64,000 nucleotides of DNA from Antedon bifida. Its lineage: Eukaryota; Echinodermata; Crinoidea; Comatulida; Antedonidae. The DNA lies in the NCBI GenBank assembly GCA_963402885.1, contig OY727093.1, positions 28,581,409-28,645,408 on the forward strand. Direction: 5' to 3'. The notes under the pieces are model-generated. The model did no database searches, was not told the origin of the DNA, and worked only from the letters and a program-made list of their open reading frames with translations. The stretch's first letter is position 1. Every line of letters begins with the position of its first letter. This document shows, piece by piece, positions 23,706 through 37,000 of this stretch. Both the position numbers and the translations under genes were made by a program.

Positions 23706-24219
23706 TTATAATGTTGAACCTACTAATCTACTAAACCAGCACTGTACACCCCTACTGTGGAACACTAAACAATAGGTCTTGCTGTTCCATGGTTAAGGCT
23801 GCACTGACTTGTACTAACACAAAGGGATGTTAAACAAAGGAAGCTACACCTGTATGAATATGCAAATGAACTAAAGTTACAATCAGGTAAAGAAAAGAAG
23901 TAAATAATTGAAAATACTGATAGTACTAAATAAATTAAATAATACATTTATTTCCTTCTTTCAGGAAAAACAAATAATTGTATGTGAAAATTAAAATATA
24001 CAGGCATCCTAGAAATTCCAAACTAATTCATTTATAAACAGCAATGAGAGATTAAGAAAAAGCCACCTAATTGAAATAAGATTAAAACATAAACATTTCT
24101 GCTTGGTATGTAGACATTGTGTATTTTACAGAAGATTATAAAATTATTAGTCAAAATTAGAGGGTTTTAAATGATAATTATACAATTTTTTGAAACACAA
24201 AAAAATCAAACCTGCTAAC

Positions 24220-24307
24220 CTGTGTGGGCGGAGCCATCAACACACATGCTGATGGATTCCCATGGCGATACACACTTTCAATAAACACCGATTGGCTGAG
24301 GTGTGAC
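24220..24307 (-). CDS. Candidate exon of an unidentified gene
   Basis: Acceptor gatgtggttacag and donor GTTAGC bound 88 nt that are open in one frame (one leading base, phase 0 out): SHLSQSVFIESVYRHGNPSA then CVLMAPPTQ. I do not recognise the protein and found no upstream exon with matching phase. It could be a chance ORF. Confidence 0.25.
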
Positions 24308-24905
24308 CTGTAACCACATCAAAAATGCATTGTGAATCAGCACAACTGAATCACCCACAACTTATTAAATGTCGATTTTGATGAAATTTCTTTCGTATGA
24401 GCATTTTTTTTTCCCAATGTGCCATTGAATCTTAAAAGAAAGAAAAATATAATCTTGAAAAAATTGTTGACATGCACAACATTGCTAATACATTAAAGCA
24501 TAATAACATATAACCAAGAGATTCACATTAATGTATATTCAAATGTGCTCAAACGAGCCGCTAATAATGGCTATGATTAGTTCAATCTTCTTACAATAAT
24601 AAGTACACTCTTACAAATCAGAGATGATCCTGTTTGTGCTTTCTCATTTTTCACGGGATCGTTTCAAGTTGCTTTAACCAGTAACCAATTCATAATCTTC
24701 GCCATTCATTTGATGTTTCCCTAGTGGCAGAGATGCAAGATTAGGAGACAACCATTCTTAAATGTTGTTTCAACACATAATTGGGTGTTTTAAATAGTTA
24801 TTTTGAGATGTAGCAGTTAAATTTACGTACTACATCTAGCAATGTTAAACATCCTGCAGTATAGGCCAATCTCGTAGTATCTAACTCCTAATGTTAACTT
24901 AACCT

Positions 24906-25046
24906 AAAGCACTATCAAACTAGTTTGTGAGTGTGATGTTCCACAAATATGGTAGTGATATGCTTAAATATGGTAGTGATATGACATCATCATGTCCATA
25001 TTTGGGCATATCACATTTTTTTTGCTACATAGGGCTTGATAGTGTA
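24906..25046 (+). mobile_element. Family A MITE copy, worn ends
   Basis: Arms degraded (aaagcactatcaaactag; gggcttgatagtgtaa), core intact. Its left flank repeats that of the copy at 22905. Confidence 0.78.
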
Positions 25047-27399
25047 ATGTTTCTCTATGCTACAGTATCGCACATTTGTTTCAACACACTATTGGGTGTT
25101 TGTAATAGTTATTTTGAGAACATAATTTTACCAGTTAAATTTATCTTGTTTCTGCAACCAAGAACATAGTGGTACATTAATTGATTCAATCATCCATACA
25201 TACCCAGTGTTCGACACAAAAAAACAAGTCCTATTTGTGAAAATCCAGTCAGAGAAAGTCGCTCGATTGAATCCAGCTGTATCTCAGGTCTGCCAGACAT
25301 TCTGACTAATGTAATACCTCTTTTTTTTGTATATATTTCACATGTTCATTGTTACTAACAAGTTTTCATAATATCGTATCGTATTCTATTCGTTATCACT
25401 GTGCGCGAGTACAACTAAAATTGCTATGCTCACAGTGTTAAACTTCTCACTGATTTTTTTCGTATCCTATTCATTATCACTGTGCGCAAACTACAACCAA
25501 AATGAGTATAGTAGCGCACAGTGGTAAACTTTTAATTGTATCCTATTCATATATATTATTCTATCCTTAACTTGGAAGATTTTGAAATAAAGATCATAAA
25601 TACAGTAATGTGTATCAAAGGCACACGATCATTTATTATTCTGATAATTACTGTTTTGTTACAATAATAATTGTAGAAAAAGGCCAAGACCATTATACTC
25701 GGCCTATATAATATTACAAGCTATACACAGAAGTATAATTACTAACAATAATGCTACAGTATTGATATTTTTACAGCAGAAATAACATGGCAAATAGAAT
25801 AGGTTAAATACTATATATCGCTATTTATATAGAAGTCACAGGATATCATTATCATCCAATAGTCACATTGATTCTTAATCATATTTAATCATATCACTCC
25901 ATGCCCGGAAAAATAAGAATACACAAATAAGGTCAATTTTAGGTCACCGGGTCAAACTAAGGTCATGATATACTTTATTAATACACATTGCTTAACAATT
26001 TATACATTTTGTATTCTTCAGAGTTGTGATTTTAATGCACCATTTATTCTATTGTAAGGAAATAGTAAATCATTATTATATGACCAATAATATACCTAAC
26101 TTTCCACACACACCTGAAGTGTTTTTGAAAAATTTCATAAACAAATTTGATGATCTATTCCTTAGCTACTCATACTATACTAAAAACCCACCCTTAACAC
26201 CAAACATTCCCCACCCCCCAACCCCACCCCACCACCATGACATGGTACTACTATACTGGAGAAAATTATCTCTTCAACCAATTTGTGGAAACTTTTTAAA
26301 ATGGGGTTCTTAAACATACTTTGGAATATTGTCTAATTTTTGGCAAGAATTATTTATATGCATGTTATAGGTAGAATAGTTTATTTGCAATCTTATATTA
26401 TAAACGATCTTCCACACATTATGCCACAACTATATAATATTAATACCCTTAATATACATATATACGGACTAAATACTCACAGAAATACATTAGTCATCCT
26501 CAAAGTTACAATAGGCAATGTACTTCACAGTATCCCTTTATCCCTATCCCAAAACACTGGGCTTGTCCCAGCAATTTCCCCTTTTTCAAAATGTATTTAA
26601 TACAGAATAGAATTTAAACCTTAATTGTTTTGAGAGACTTGCTCATGTAATTGGTTGTAATTGTTTTAATGTAGCTGCCAAAAATACCAACCAAATATAT
26701 TCAATGAAACCAGTTGAAATGTGCACTTAATCCTGATATTTGAAAATATCCCTAAAATACAAAGAATTGACTCTGGTACAATATAAGTCTACCTCAACAT
26801 GAAGTTGGGTTAAATTGTGGAGATGGGATTATATTATATTTGAGGATTGAAATAATAGTGGGTTATAGGTTATTTTCCATGTTCTTATAAATATTCAAAG
26901 ATGGTCAGTATAGTTATTACTAGTATTTAAAAAAAAGTGAGTGAAAAATACATGAGAATATACAAAAAATCTTCATTTTTAATGCTGTGCAACTTATATT
27001 ACAGTATACATTATTCCAACATCATCATGTTTTAATAATACTATAATAACAATTATAATAATATATTATATAAATTGTAAAAAAATAACATGAACTGTGT
27101 ACAGACATACATGTGAACATAAAGCAACTTTATACAACATTTTTTAAAAAGCATATTCCCAACTAAACTAATTTTTCACAAATAAAAAAAATAAAAATGG
27201 TTAATTATTCATATATTGTATGTATTAATAGCATGCTTACCAATCACACCAGTAGATGACCACAGTGGCACAATACAGTATTATAATGGATTATGAGTGA
27301 ATATGTAATTTATTCTTAATAATATTTATCATAAGTATATCATAAAACATCTTTGTGAGCACCATACTGGAAGAGTCAGACTCCATTGTTTTAATTGTA

Positions 27400-27522
27400 A
27401 AGCCTTGTCTACCAAACTTTATGTGATGTTCTCATTAATGGACATGATGATGTCATATCACTACCATATTTGGGCACATCAAACTTTTTTGTCAAACTAG
27501 TTTGATAGTGTGGACAGAGCTT
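27400..27522 (-). mobile_element. Family A MITE copy
   Basis: Left arm partly deleted (aagccttgtctaccaaac); right arm gtttgatagtgtggacagag good. Confidence 0.82.
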
Positions 27523-27889
27523 AAAAAGATTTAGAAGAACTTTGGCAGACAGTACTGCCACAAAGCATGTCATCCTCCTTTAGGTGTCAAAGGTCAATGT
27601 TGCAACTGAATAAAAAAATCTTAAATGTTATTTAAAGCTCAATTACAAACAGAAAAATATATATACATTAATTTATTGGCCTGTTAATTAAAATGTTCTA
27701 ACTATTTTTCTTTATATTATTATTGCTATTTTACTAAATAAAATGGTACAATAAAATGAACAATAATAACATTTACAAAATAAATTTAATATGTACTACT
27801 TATTGAGTTGGTCGAGTTGATAACATTTAAATTAAAGATACTATGGATATCTTGTGTCAAAATTGAAATACTAATTTATTATGGTTTAG

Positions 27890-28275
27890 TGCACATTGTT
27901 ATTTAGTGTAATAATATATTTGATATTGTATACTACCTCAAACACCATTATAACCTTTGATTAGCCCAGTGCCTAGCACTTGTCCAGTGCCTAGCACTAC
28001 TAGCCCAGTGCCTAGTCCGGAGTTGTATGCTGGACTAGCATTAAATCGAGTCATACAAGCATAATCTAGGTTGTGACATGTATTATATGAATTGTTTTAC
28101 ATTGTTATTTATTGTAATAATATAATTCATATTGTATACTACAGTACCTCAAAACCATTAAAACTTCCTACTAGCCCAGTGCCTAGCCCGGAGTTGTACG
28201 TTGCATCAAATCGAGTCATACTTGAGCATAATCTAGGTTGTGACATGTATTATGTGAATTGTTTTAAAGAGCAAA
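27890..28275. repeat. Tandem duplication of about 200 bp
   Basis: acattgttattta...gatattgtatactac, then tagcccagtgcctag and taatctaggttgtgacatgt, appear at 27890-28085 and 28098-28265. tagcccagtgcctag is further amplified near 27962-28015. Confidence 0.85.
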
Positions 28276-28901
28276 CTAAAAATAACATCAAATGATACAA
28301 TGAATCATATGTACAGTGTGCCATGAATCGTGCAAGCCAAATGTAAGCTTGACTAAACTTTTGATTCCTTGAAATATTCTAATTCTGATGCTAACATACT
28401 TGCATTACGGCTTGGATAATTGCATATCCATTAGAGAGTATCAAACAAAGCTTGGATAGAGCCGAAAACCAGGTCTGCTCAACATGTCGTTGTATTACAT
28501 TTTGATCATACTTCACAAATCAAAAAGAGAGGAGATTGATTTTCATTTAAACTGGTGAAAATTTAAAAAAGAACACAAAATAATTATGAATATTCTCTAT
28601 TTCTCTATTAAACACTAATTTTGTATAAAAATGAAAACATGATATGTATCAGTACAACACTTGTCTTCTTAATAGGGTTGGTTGTAGTGTATTGCTGCTC
28701 ATTGTTCATTTTACAGGAAAGTGTCCAAAAGAGGTGTCCTACTGTATTTCAATTGCTCACATAATAATCATAACATTTCCAAAACAGTTCAAATGGAAGA
28801 AATTGGTCTTTTTATAGAAGCATCACAACATACAATGTTTCAACAAAAACAAGAACATTACTGTAAGTGTAAAGTAGTTAGTTATCCATGATTAACTGTC
28901 C

Positions 28902-31046
28902 TTATAAAATAGTCTCACGCGCAACGTTTAAACTTTTAGCAATGTCATGATGGTTTGGTTCCTTTGAAATCAAAGGCGATTGTATACTGCATTGGCTTGT
29001 TAATTTGTCTGCCGATTGCGATTCAACAATAGTATCATTATTATCCGTACGCAGACACAAATCTTTTTCTACAGGTTTATGCCTACTTGGCGACTTATTA
29101 CTAAATTCATTTGGCACACGTTTCCCTGACCCAGACACGCTATTATCCCCGATTATTTTATCCATGACCTTTGCACTATGGAGCACTTCCGCCATATATC
29201 GGTCATCGCGTCTCAGCATACACTGTATATCTTGAAGTGCGGTTTTAACAGCGGGAGAGATTTCGCATCCAGATTGATATAGAAATCTACTTAGTAGCTT
29301 TTTCGCATCTTTATTCACGTCAACCAGCGATTTTGGATGATCTGAATCGCAAGCTTTCAAAACGGTTAAACGATCGCTTGTTTTGTTCGTCTCGACGTTA
29401 ATTTCAACTTGTTGAACTAAACCGCTTTCTTTTAGATTCCTACCGTGTGTATTGTTATGATTTGTGTTCAGATTAGAAACACTCTGTCCAACGTCAGATC
29501 TTAGTATCCACGGATTATAATCATTTGGCGTATAATTTGGTTGCGAGAATCTACGACTCCTCGCTTGAAGAGGAACTTTCTTAATTTGATGGCGCATACC
29601 TTTATAATCCAGCGATTCTGAACGACGCCTTCTACGCATAGCTTTGCGGTCATTAGGACGTAAACGTACAGGATTCTCAACATTACTTTCTATGTTCATT
29701 TCCTGATTACCTATATTTTTGACACTACGTTTTCTTAAATACTGCAACTTATCTGAAGACTTTCGCTGACGTAGCTTAATACGAACTGGAGATTGCGCAT
29801 TTTGTTCACTATTTTGTTCATGTGAGTTATTATCTGCTTCTTGTGAATGCACCTCGCTTTTAATTACACCATTGGCTAATTTAGCTACTAAATATCTAGG
29901 ATACACACGATCAGATTCCATATAATCATCATCGCTGGAGGTAGAACAAACTGCACGCGGTCGCAATCTGTGTAAACGCTTTGTACGTTGACTGTTGGTG
30001 CTAAGTTTACGATTTGTATGCGGTACAGAATTGCCAATTTTCTTTGGAGAGCTTCCTTTACCGGCAGATTCAACAGAAGCTCTTTTTGAAGATGCAGTAG
30101 CTACCTGAAGGTGCTCTTTGGCAGTAATGACTCCTGCACCAGATATTGCTGGTTTGGCATAGTTCAAAAGCTCTGGTTGACCAATAGACAAGTTGGTAGA
30201 CTTTCTATGTGGAAATGATGGCGACGATTCAACTCCACTTGGTGGGCTTGAACCCAAACCTGGATCTATATCAGAAGATGTCAAATTAGATCCACGATTT
30301 CTTGAAGATTGTCTCATTTTTGTCCTATCATCAAAATTACCACGTATATTTGGTGGAGAAACTTCTTGGCTTCTCCTTCGTGGTGGACTCCCACTTAAAT
30401 TTTCTATAACAAATGATTCAAGTGATGTTTGAGTTGCACTAGATCGTTTGAGAACTGGCGGCGTTCCTTGCGAAGTAATAGGCGATTGGGAATGATCATT
30501 TGAAGACATAACAATTGCACTGAAAAATCCACGATCTACTATAGAATCGTCCAAAAGATTGTCTCTACCTTCAACGAGCTGAGGTGTTCTTACGTTGTTT
30601 TCCAGCGTGGTAATTTGTAAATCATCATTTAATAAGTCATCATCAAGATCATCGATATATTCACGAGTCTCACCAAGTTCAGGAGAAGCGCTAGAACTAC
30701 TGTTGATGCGAACTCCGCTTCTAACACGTCTGCGGTCCTCTCTCCGTCGCCTTCTTCGTGATCTAAAATCATCTGGAGACGACCGGTCTAAAGAAGTGTA
30801 TCTCTGTTCTATACGTCGTAACCGATCGTCAAGACTACTCATTGACATATTGCTAAACTGTTCATTTAGTGACGATGAGAACGATCCCATGATGTGGTGG
30901 CTGTCCCATCGTTGCGGTGGAAGTGGTGCATTTTCTTCACTGTCTTCTTGGCAATATGCCAAATAAGCTTCTTCCGCTGGTGATGGTGAGTGACTGGAGC
31001 TCATGTCTGTGCTTCCCATTATGTCAATACTTTCTTGAATGATTGG
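28902..31046 (-). CDS. ENTREP/FAM189-like last coding exon, cytosolic tail
   Basis: One 2145-nt exon (714 codons plus stop) from acceptor tttattttcag to TAA. Low-complexity Ser/Arg/Asn-rich tail with several basic-Ser sites (KRSSAT, RRFSQPN, LRQRKSSDK) of the type bound by 14-3-3 or basophilic kinases. A more ordered helical segment near the end contains KKLLSRFLYQSGCEISPAVK and TALQDIQCMLRRDDRYMAEV. No membrane segment. The tail is longer than in vertebrate members (inference from memory of their total lengths). Base composition is less AT-rich than its surroundings, as expected of coding DNA. Confidence 0.9.
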   Translation of the reverse strand, partial: PIIQESIDIMGSTDMSSSHSPSPAEEAYLAYCQEDSEENAPLPPQRWDSHHIMGSFSSSLNEQFSNMSMSSLDDRLRRIEQRYTSLDRSSPDDFRSRRRRRREDRRRVRSGVRINSSSSASPELGETREYIDDLDDDLLNDDLQITTLENNVRTPQLVEGRDNLLDDSIVDRGFFSAIVMSSNDHSQSPITSQGTPPVLKRSSATQTSLESFVIENLSGSPPRRRSQEVSPPNIRGNFDDRTKMRQSSRNRGSNLTSSDIDPGLGSSPPSGVESSPSFPHRKSTNLSIGQPELLNYAKPAISGAGVITAKEHLQVATASSKRASVESAGKGSSPKKIGNSVPHTNRKLSTNSQRTKRLHRLRPRAVCSTSSDDDYMESDRVYPRYLVAKLANGVIKSEVHSQEADNNSHEQNSEQNAQSPVRIKLRQRKSSDKLQYLRKRSVKNIGNQEMNIESNVENPVRLRPNDRKAMRRRRRSESLDYKGMRHQIKKVPLQARSRRFSQPNYTPNDYNPWILRSDVGQSVSNLNTNHNNTHGRNLKESGLVQQVEINVETNKTSDRLTVLKACDSDHPKSLVDVNKDAKKLLSRFLYQSGCEISPAVKTALQDIQCMLRRDDRYMAEVLHSAKVMDKIIGDNSVSGSGKRVPNEFSNKSPSRHKPVEKDLCLRTDNNDTIVESQSADKLTSQCSIQSPLISKEPNHHDIAKSLNVARETIL

Positions 31047-34000
31047 CTGAAAATAAACAATTTTATATAATTACAAAAAACAAATTTGAGGTTTCCAGTA
31101 GTAATATATAATATAGTAATATATAGTATAGTATAAATTGTTTTCATTCTTCAACAAGAAAGATACTGGTATCCATCGAAAAAATAAAATGGAATAATGT
31201 AGAGGAAATTTGTAATAATAAATATACAGTAGAAATCGTATAAAAAGATAAAATATTTAATAACAGTGTGTATGAACAGATCCTTATAGTGTACATACAG
31301 AAAGCTGATAAACCCATATCACTACTATAATACCAGGTTTGGCAATCGTCAAAACATTAGCATTTACCAAACGATCTTAGCTTCTAGCAATATCCTATTA
31401 CTGTGTCTATAGTTTGCTAATGCATTCTGGGTAATATGCACTAGTATCATATACTGGCAGACTATCCTTTCAGCAAGATATTGTCAATAGGCTTTTTAAT
31501 AGTTTGTTTAAAGGAAAAATAGGAATAACTGCTATTCATTATTACAAAAAACGTCCTATATTTTCCAACAAATATAATTGATGACAATTTATATAGGGTG
31601 AATTTAGAAATAAAACCTGCTAATTATCTACTGGAAAACATGTTAATGGGCTATTTCCTTTTCTTGTACTTTTAAAAATGCTACAAAACATTTTATATAC
31701 AATTCTATGAAGGTACTTTAACATGTATTTATGATTTAGAAAAAAAAAAAAATAGTTTATCCCTTTTTAGGAGTCATCCTAATATTCTTTCCGAATCCTT
31801 CATAATAAAATCAAATGTGTTCAGTTTTACAAGGTTTTCTCCAATTATGATGATTATGAAGAAAAAAAATGAGGTCTATACTACTGTAGATATCAACAGA
31901 TATTGAGGGTAAACAAACGACATTCGGAAATAAAACTGGAAGAAAGTTGATGAGTCAATTCCCGCTGGATTGGGCCTCGTAAACTGATCAACTGTTTCTG
32001 TCATCGTGCTACATATTAAGATAGGTTAAGCTTAATTTCATAACAAACACATGAAGGGCTGCTGAACAATTAGCGGGGAGGCCTTTGAGAAAACCGCTAG
32101 GCCAAGATGTGATAAATTACAAGGTATTTGCGCTTTATTTTACAGTTTCATTGGGGAATAATCCCATCTGACAGTCATAATTGAACAATTCCAGAGAGAT
32201 GGACACAGTTTAAGTATTGTTCCTAGGGCCTAGAGGATCATGTTGAAAACATATCAAAACACAAGGGGCTTGTTAAACAGTTATGTCATTGTTTTTAAAA
32301 CCTCCAGTAAGAAACATGTTGAAGTGATTCAAGGTTTCACCTTTTGTACTCTGGTGAAACATCTCTTACCCTACATAAACATATTGGATTACAGAACATT
32401 TATTTTTAAATCATTTCTAAAGCTCTGTCTACACTATCAAACTAGTTTTACAAAAAAAAGTGTGATGTGCCCAAATATGGTAGTGATATGTCCAAATATG
32501 GTGGTAGTGATATGGCATCATCATGTCCACGAGCACATCACATTTTTTGTCACATAAAGTTTGATAGTGTAGACAGAGCTGAAAGTCATGTTTGATCAAG
32601 GACCACCCCAAAGTAACAGACTGACCAACACTTGTTTAACCACTCTTTAATTAGCCTCTAACAAAATATTTTGGAAATTCAGAAAAATGAATGAATATTT
32701 ATTAAGTCAAAAACATTCCTGTATACTATTCAAGAAAGTGTATTTCTACAAACAAAATTGTGAATTTTTCTTTAAAAAGATTTCAAAACTATGTATGTAC
32801 AGTAGAATTTACTGTATGCAAAACATACTGTTTAGTATTAATAGAATTCTTCTCCTAAGAAAGAGTATATTATATATAAGTGTAAAATCGTGAATGTTTC
32901 TTAATAAAAAACATTTAAAAACTATGTATAAAAGATTTTACTTACATACAGTTCTTTTTTAAGGAATAATAGAATCCCTCTCCTAAGTATTCACAGTAAT
33001 TCTATTAGTAAGTACTTTGCTCGATAGTCTTGCACTGGACAATATTCAATATCAGTAGTATTTTATAGCAACTATTCTATATTCATAATATATAAATCTA
33101 CTGTGTATAGATAGAACTTCTCACTATCCTAGATCCAAATAGAATTTGATTTTAAACTCTAACAAAATTCTTTGCTGAATATATTAATGTTAATAACATA
33201 GACTTGACATTTTCCTCCTTATGAATATTCTTATCGTCCAACCTGTCATTAAAGACACCAGAATTATTTGTAAAATGTTTAATGTTAACTCTTAAATTAT
33301 ATTGATTTATTGAATAGGACTTCAATAAAGTCAGTGACTTTTAAAAAATTACAAAATAAAAGATGTTTAGTATATAATTTCAATACAAAATGTAATGAGA
33401 AAAACAGAGAGCAACGTTTTGGTACCATCATAGAACCATTTTTAAGATCAAGTAAAAACAAAATAATCATCTTACACACTCAAGTGGGTGGACAGAAATG
33501 CTACTGAGGGCAAAAAAAACAAAACATTTAAAACAATTTTTTTTTTTAATTTTAAAAGATGAAAGGGACCTTCAGGACCTTTTACAATTCTTTTTTAAAC
33601 TGTAAAATTATTTTAAATGCATTGAATTTGTGCCAACAAATCAAACAATTATTTAAAACAAATAGATTTTGTCGCATAGAAATGTACATACTGTTATGAT
33701 TATTAATTGAGCAAGCGTGACGAACATTACCTTATATGGTATTCTACGCGTAAAGTACGCCCTCAATTTGTTACTGTACGCAGTTTTAGCTAAGACTGTT
33801 TTATAGCAATGGTCTAAAAGGGGTGGCTTTAGTAAGACTGTCTATTTGATAATCATAAAGCCAGCTTTAATCGGGGAGTTAAGACCTTCAGTTAAGACTG
33901 TTTTCTATCAATCCGCCCCTAAAGTGATCATACTCCTATTCTGCTATTTTTTCAAATTTTACATTAGACCTATTAATTATACTATAGAGAAAATTATGAT

Positions 34001-37000
34001 TCTGTTCAATTTATTAAGTCTACCATACTATTGTGTCTACTATACCATACCAAAAATGACTCACAATAATGGAATACAACTTTAAGGAAGTTTTGAGCTA
34101 AAAACAGCAGAAAAAGGTATAATAAAAATACCAACCTACCTTATTAAAATACCAAACTAAAACAGTTGAAACTGAAAAACCTATAATTTTATAATACCGA
34201 AACCCTACCTGTCTGCTTTTGGCAACCTCAGATTTTGATTGGTTTGTTTCAAGTGGAATGTGTAGTTTTAATAGCCGACTTTTAAAGGCCTATGTTGACC
34301 CAATCAGAAAAGTCTCTTACCAGAGTGTAGGGTAGCCACAAATGTTGAAGTTCAAACATAAACCTAGCCATAGTACGGTATTTACTTACTATTCATATGG
34401 GTCTACTTATCATCAATCTAATTAACCAATGGAAGGCTCACATAAAAGAAAATAAATATCTAGCTTTTAACAGAAACAAAGCCTATTATTTCAAATGTTT
34501 GTCTTTCCAAAAGAAACAATGTTTTCTGTAAACAAATTAAAACCGCAGACACTGTGTATTTAACACCATACAGTTTTCGTGAAGTTCTTCAGTTCACTAA
34601 ACAATTGAGACTAGCTGGATAAAAGAATAATATAGGGATATCAACCTACCCCTTATGGAATAATGTGGGGTTATCAATTTACAGTACAAATACTGTATGG
34701 AATAATGTCAAAGTACCAATCTTTTCCCTAAAGCTCTGTCGACATTATCAAACTTTATGTGACAGAAAATGTGTCCATATATGGACATAATGATGTCATA
34801 TCACTACCATATTTTGGCATATCACTACCATATTTGGGCATATCACTACCATATTTGGGCACATCACACTTTTTTTTGTCAAACTAGTTTGATAGTGTAG
34901 ACAGAGGTTTACGGAAAAATGTAGGAGAAATCAATGATAATCTTATCTCCTGAAGTAATTATACCATTTTAATAGAGATATCCTAAATTTAAAACCCATC
35001 AAGAAAAAAACTTTGAAAATATTCAATAAAAATAAAAGTATACCTCTTCACTCGCATTTGAAGGCAAATCATGAGTTTCTCGTTGTCGTCCACGTGGCCA
35101 GTCTAGCGTTGAATACGGTGGTGGCATCACGTTAGTTCCGACAAGGGCTGAGTTTATCGTCAAACCTTCTATGAATTCATTGCGTTCCATCACAACAGGG
35201 TCATTAGCGATGGCAGTGTACTCAGGCGGGGAATACGGCGGAGGAGGCACAGACGGTGGAGTGAAGATTGGATCGACGAAATCGTTGTAGTACGTATCCT
35301 GAGTAGTGTTGTTAGCTTGCGATCTCTGTAGAACCAACTGAAGAAAGAAAGGAAACATTGACGTTAGTAATTATTATTTTTTTTTTGTTTTCTTCTCAAT
35401 ACTACCTGCATTTTGTTAAATTATATGAGCAAGTTATAAACATTAATGCCAACAGTAATTCAGAATACATTATTAATGATCTATCAAATGTGAATATAAT
35501 ACCACAGGACTTATTCATTCTCTGTATTTAATCAGTTGTTGAAATAAGCATTGTGATCACTGTATTGAAATAAGAATTTTGTCAATCCAGCTTAATAGAC
35601 AATTCAAGTTCATTAACAAAGCCATTGGTTGAACTTCATACAACAATTCTATTCCACATACTGTACATACTGCAATACACTATGATCTATGTTCTTGCCT
35701 TCCTCCTATACCTTGTCTGCATACTACTAATTATCTGCTGGAAATTTGTCCATAAGCACTGTATGCTACATGAATGATAGTCTGAACACATAATAATCAG
35801 ATTCTAAATTTAACCATTTACACAATAGTTAATCACATAGAAAAGCCGAGACCTTTTCTAGCTTTTCTCAATCCAGTGTAGACAAGTTCATAAACAATGC
35901 CATGGTTACTTCATACAATCCTATTCTACATATACGACATCTACCGTATATTCCTGCCTTCCTCCTATACCTTGTCTGTATACTACTATATTAATCTACT
36001 GGCATTGTCCATAAAGTATGCTACACAATGGCATCAGATTCTAAATTTAACCATTTACACAATCAGTTAATCACATAGAAAAGCAGAGACCTTTAAACTT
36101 AAAACCACGGATAATTTAATACCCAAACCTGTTGGATTTACATGAAATGAAACTGAAATTGAAATCTGGCAAAATATACAGCTAGAATTTTCATTTCTTT
36201 AAGCAGGTCACAAAGAACTGGTTGTCTTCAACTGACAAATTATAAATCTTTACATTCCTTTATCAATTACTCAAAACTGGATTGTATTACCTGGAGAAAT
36301 AACCTACAAAACGTTACCTTTTCACTGACAATTATGTGTGTTGTGAAAATGGCAGAAAATGTAAAGAAAAAAAATGTTTTTTTTAATTATTAAAAATAAT
36401 TTGAAAGGAAGCAACCCGATACATAATAAATGATAATCTATGAAAAATACATTATTAGTATTTTCAGTGACATTATATAATTTTCATTTACTGTATTTTT
36501 ATATTACATTTATAATTTTCATTTATTAGGTGATCATTTAGAATAAAATGATCACCTATTGTTATTGTATAAAATCTTTATTATTATTTTTTTTTTTTTT
36601 ATTATTTTTTTTCTTTTTATTGTTTCTGTACACTATTTTGTGTAACAATTATCTCAAAAAGTTTAATGTCAATGATTACAAAAATTTCAGAATATCTTTC
36701 AAATAATACAACTTAATCCTAATAAGCTTTCCAGCGTGATCACTCATCCGTGACGACATTTATACGCCATTTTGCGAAATCACATTATCAATCATATCTC
36801 CATAATTCATTATCACATATTAATGAAATTCACTACACGTAAACTTCAGATCAAGGGTAAAAATATTAGCAAATAAAAACGCACGCGCACGTAGGTTCAT
36901 GCGCGTGATATCGCGCGTTAAAAATTTAAAACGCTCAAAATTAAGTTTTGATCAATTTAGAGCATGAATTAGGCCATTTGCGTGTTTCAAAAAATTACTG

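Larger units (their letters stand above)
25050..28900. other. Gene-poor interval downstream of both genes
   Basis: Apart from the listed repeats and a C-rich patch at 26208-26235, no gene is supported. The 3' UTR of the ENTREP-like gene should occupy the right-hand part. Possible - strand AATAAA signals occur near 28105 and 27670. Confidence 0.4.

Noticed and set aside
25213-25308. Possible minus-strand exon PEIQLDSIERLSLTG...
   Set aside because: Open frame with a GTATGT donor, but a poor acceptor tract, and its phase does not match the candidate exon at 24220.
26026-26600. Two plus-strand ORFs of 95 and 86 residues
   Set aside because: AT-rich composition, no splice context or recognisable domain; likely chance ORFs.
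30595-30966. Plus-strand ORF of 123 residues
   Set aside because: Antisense shadow of the Ser/Arg-rich tail exon at 28902-31046.
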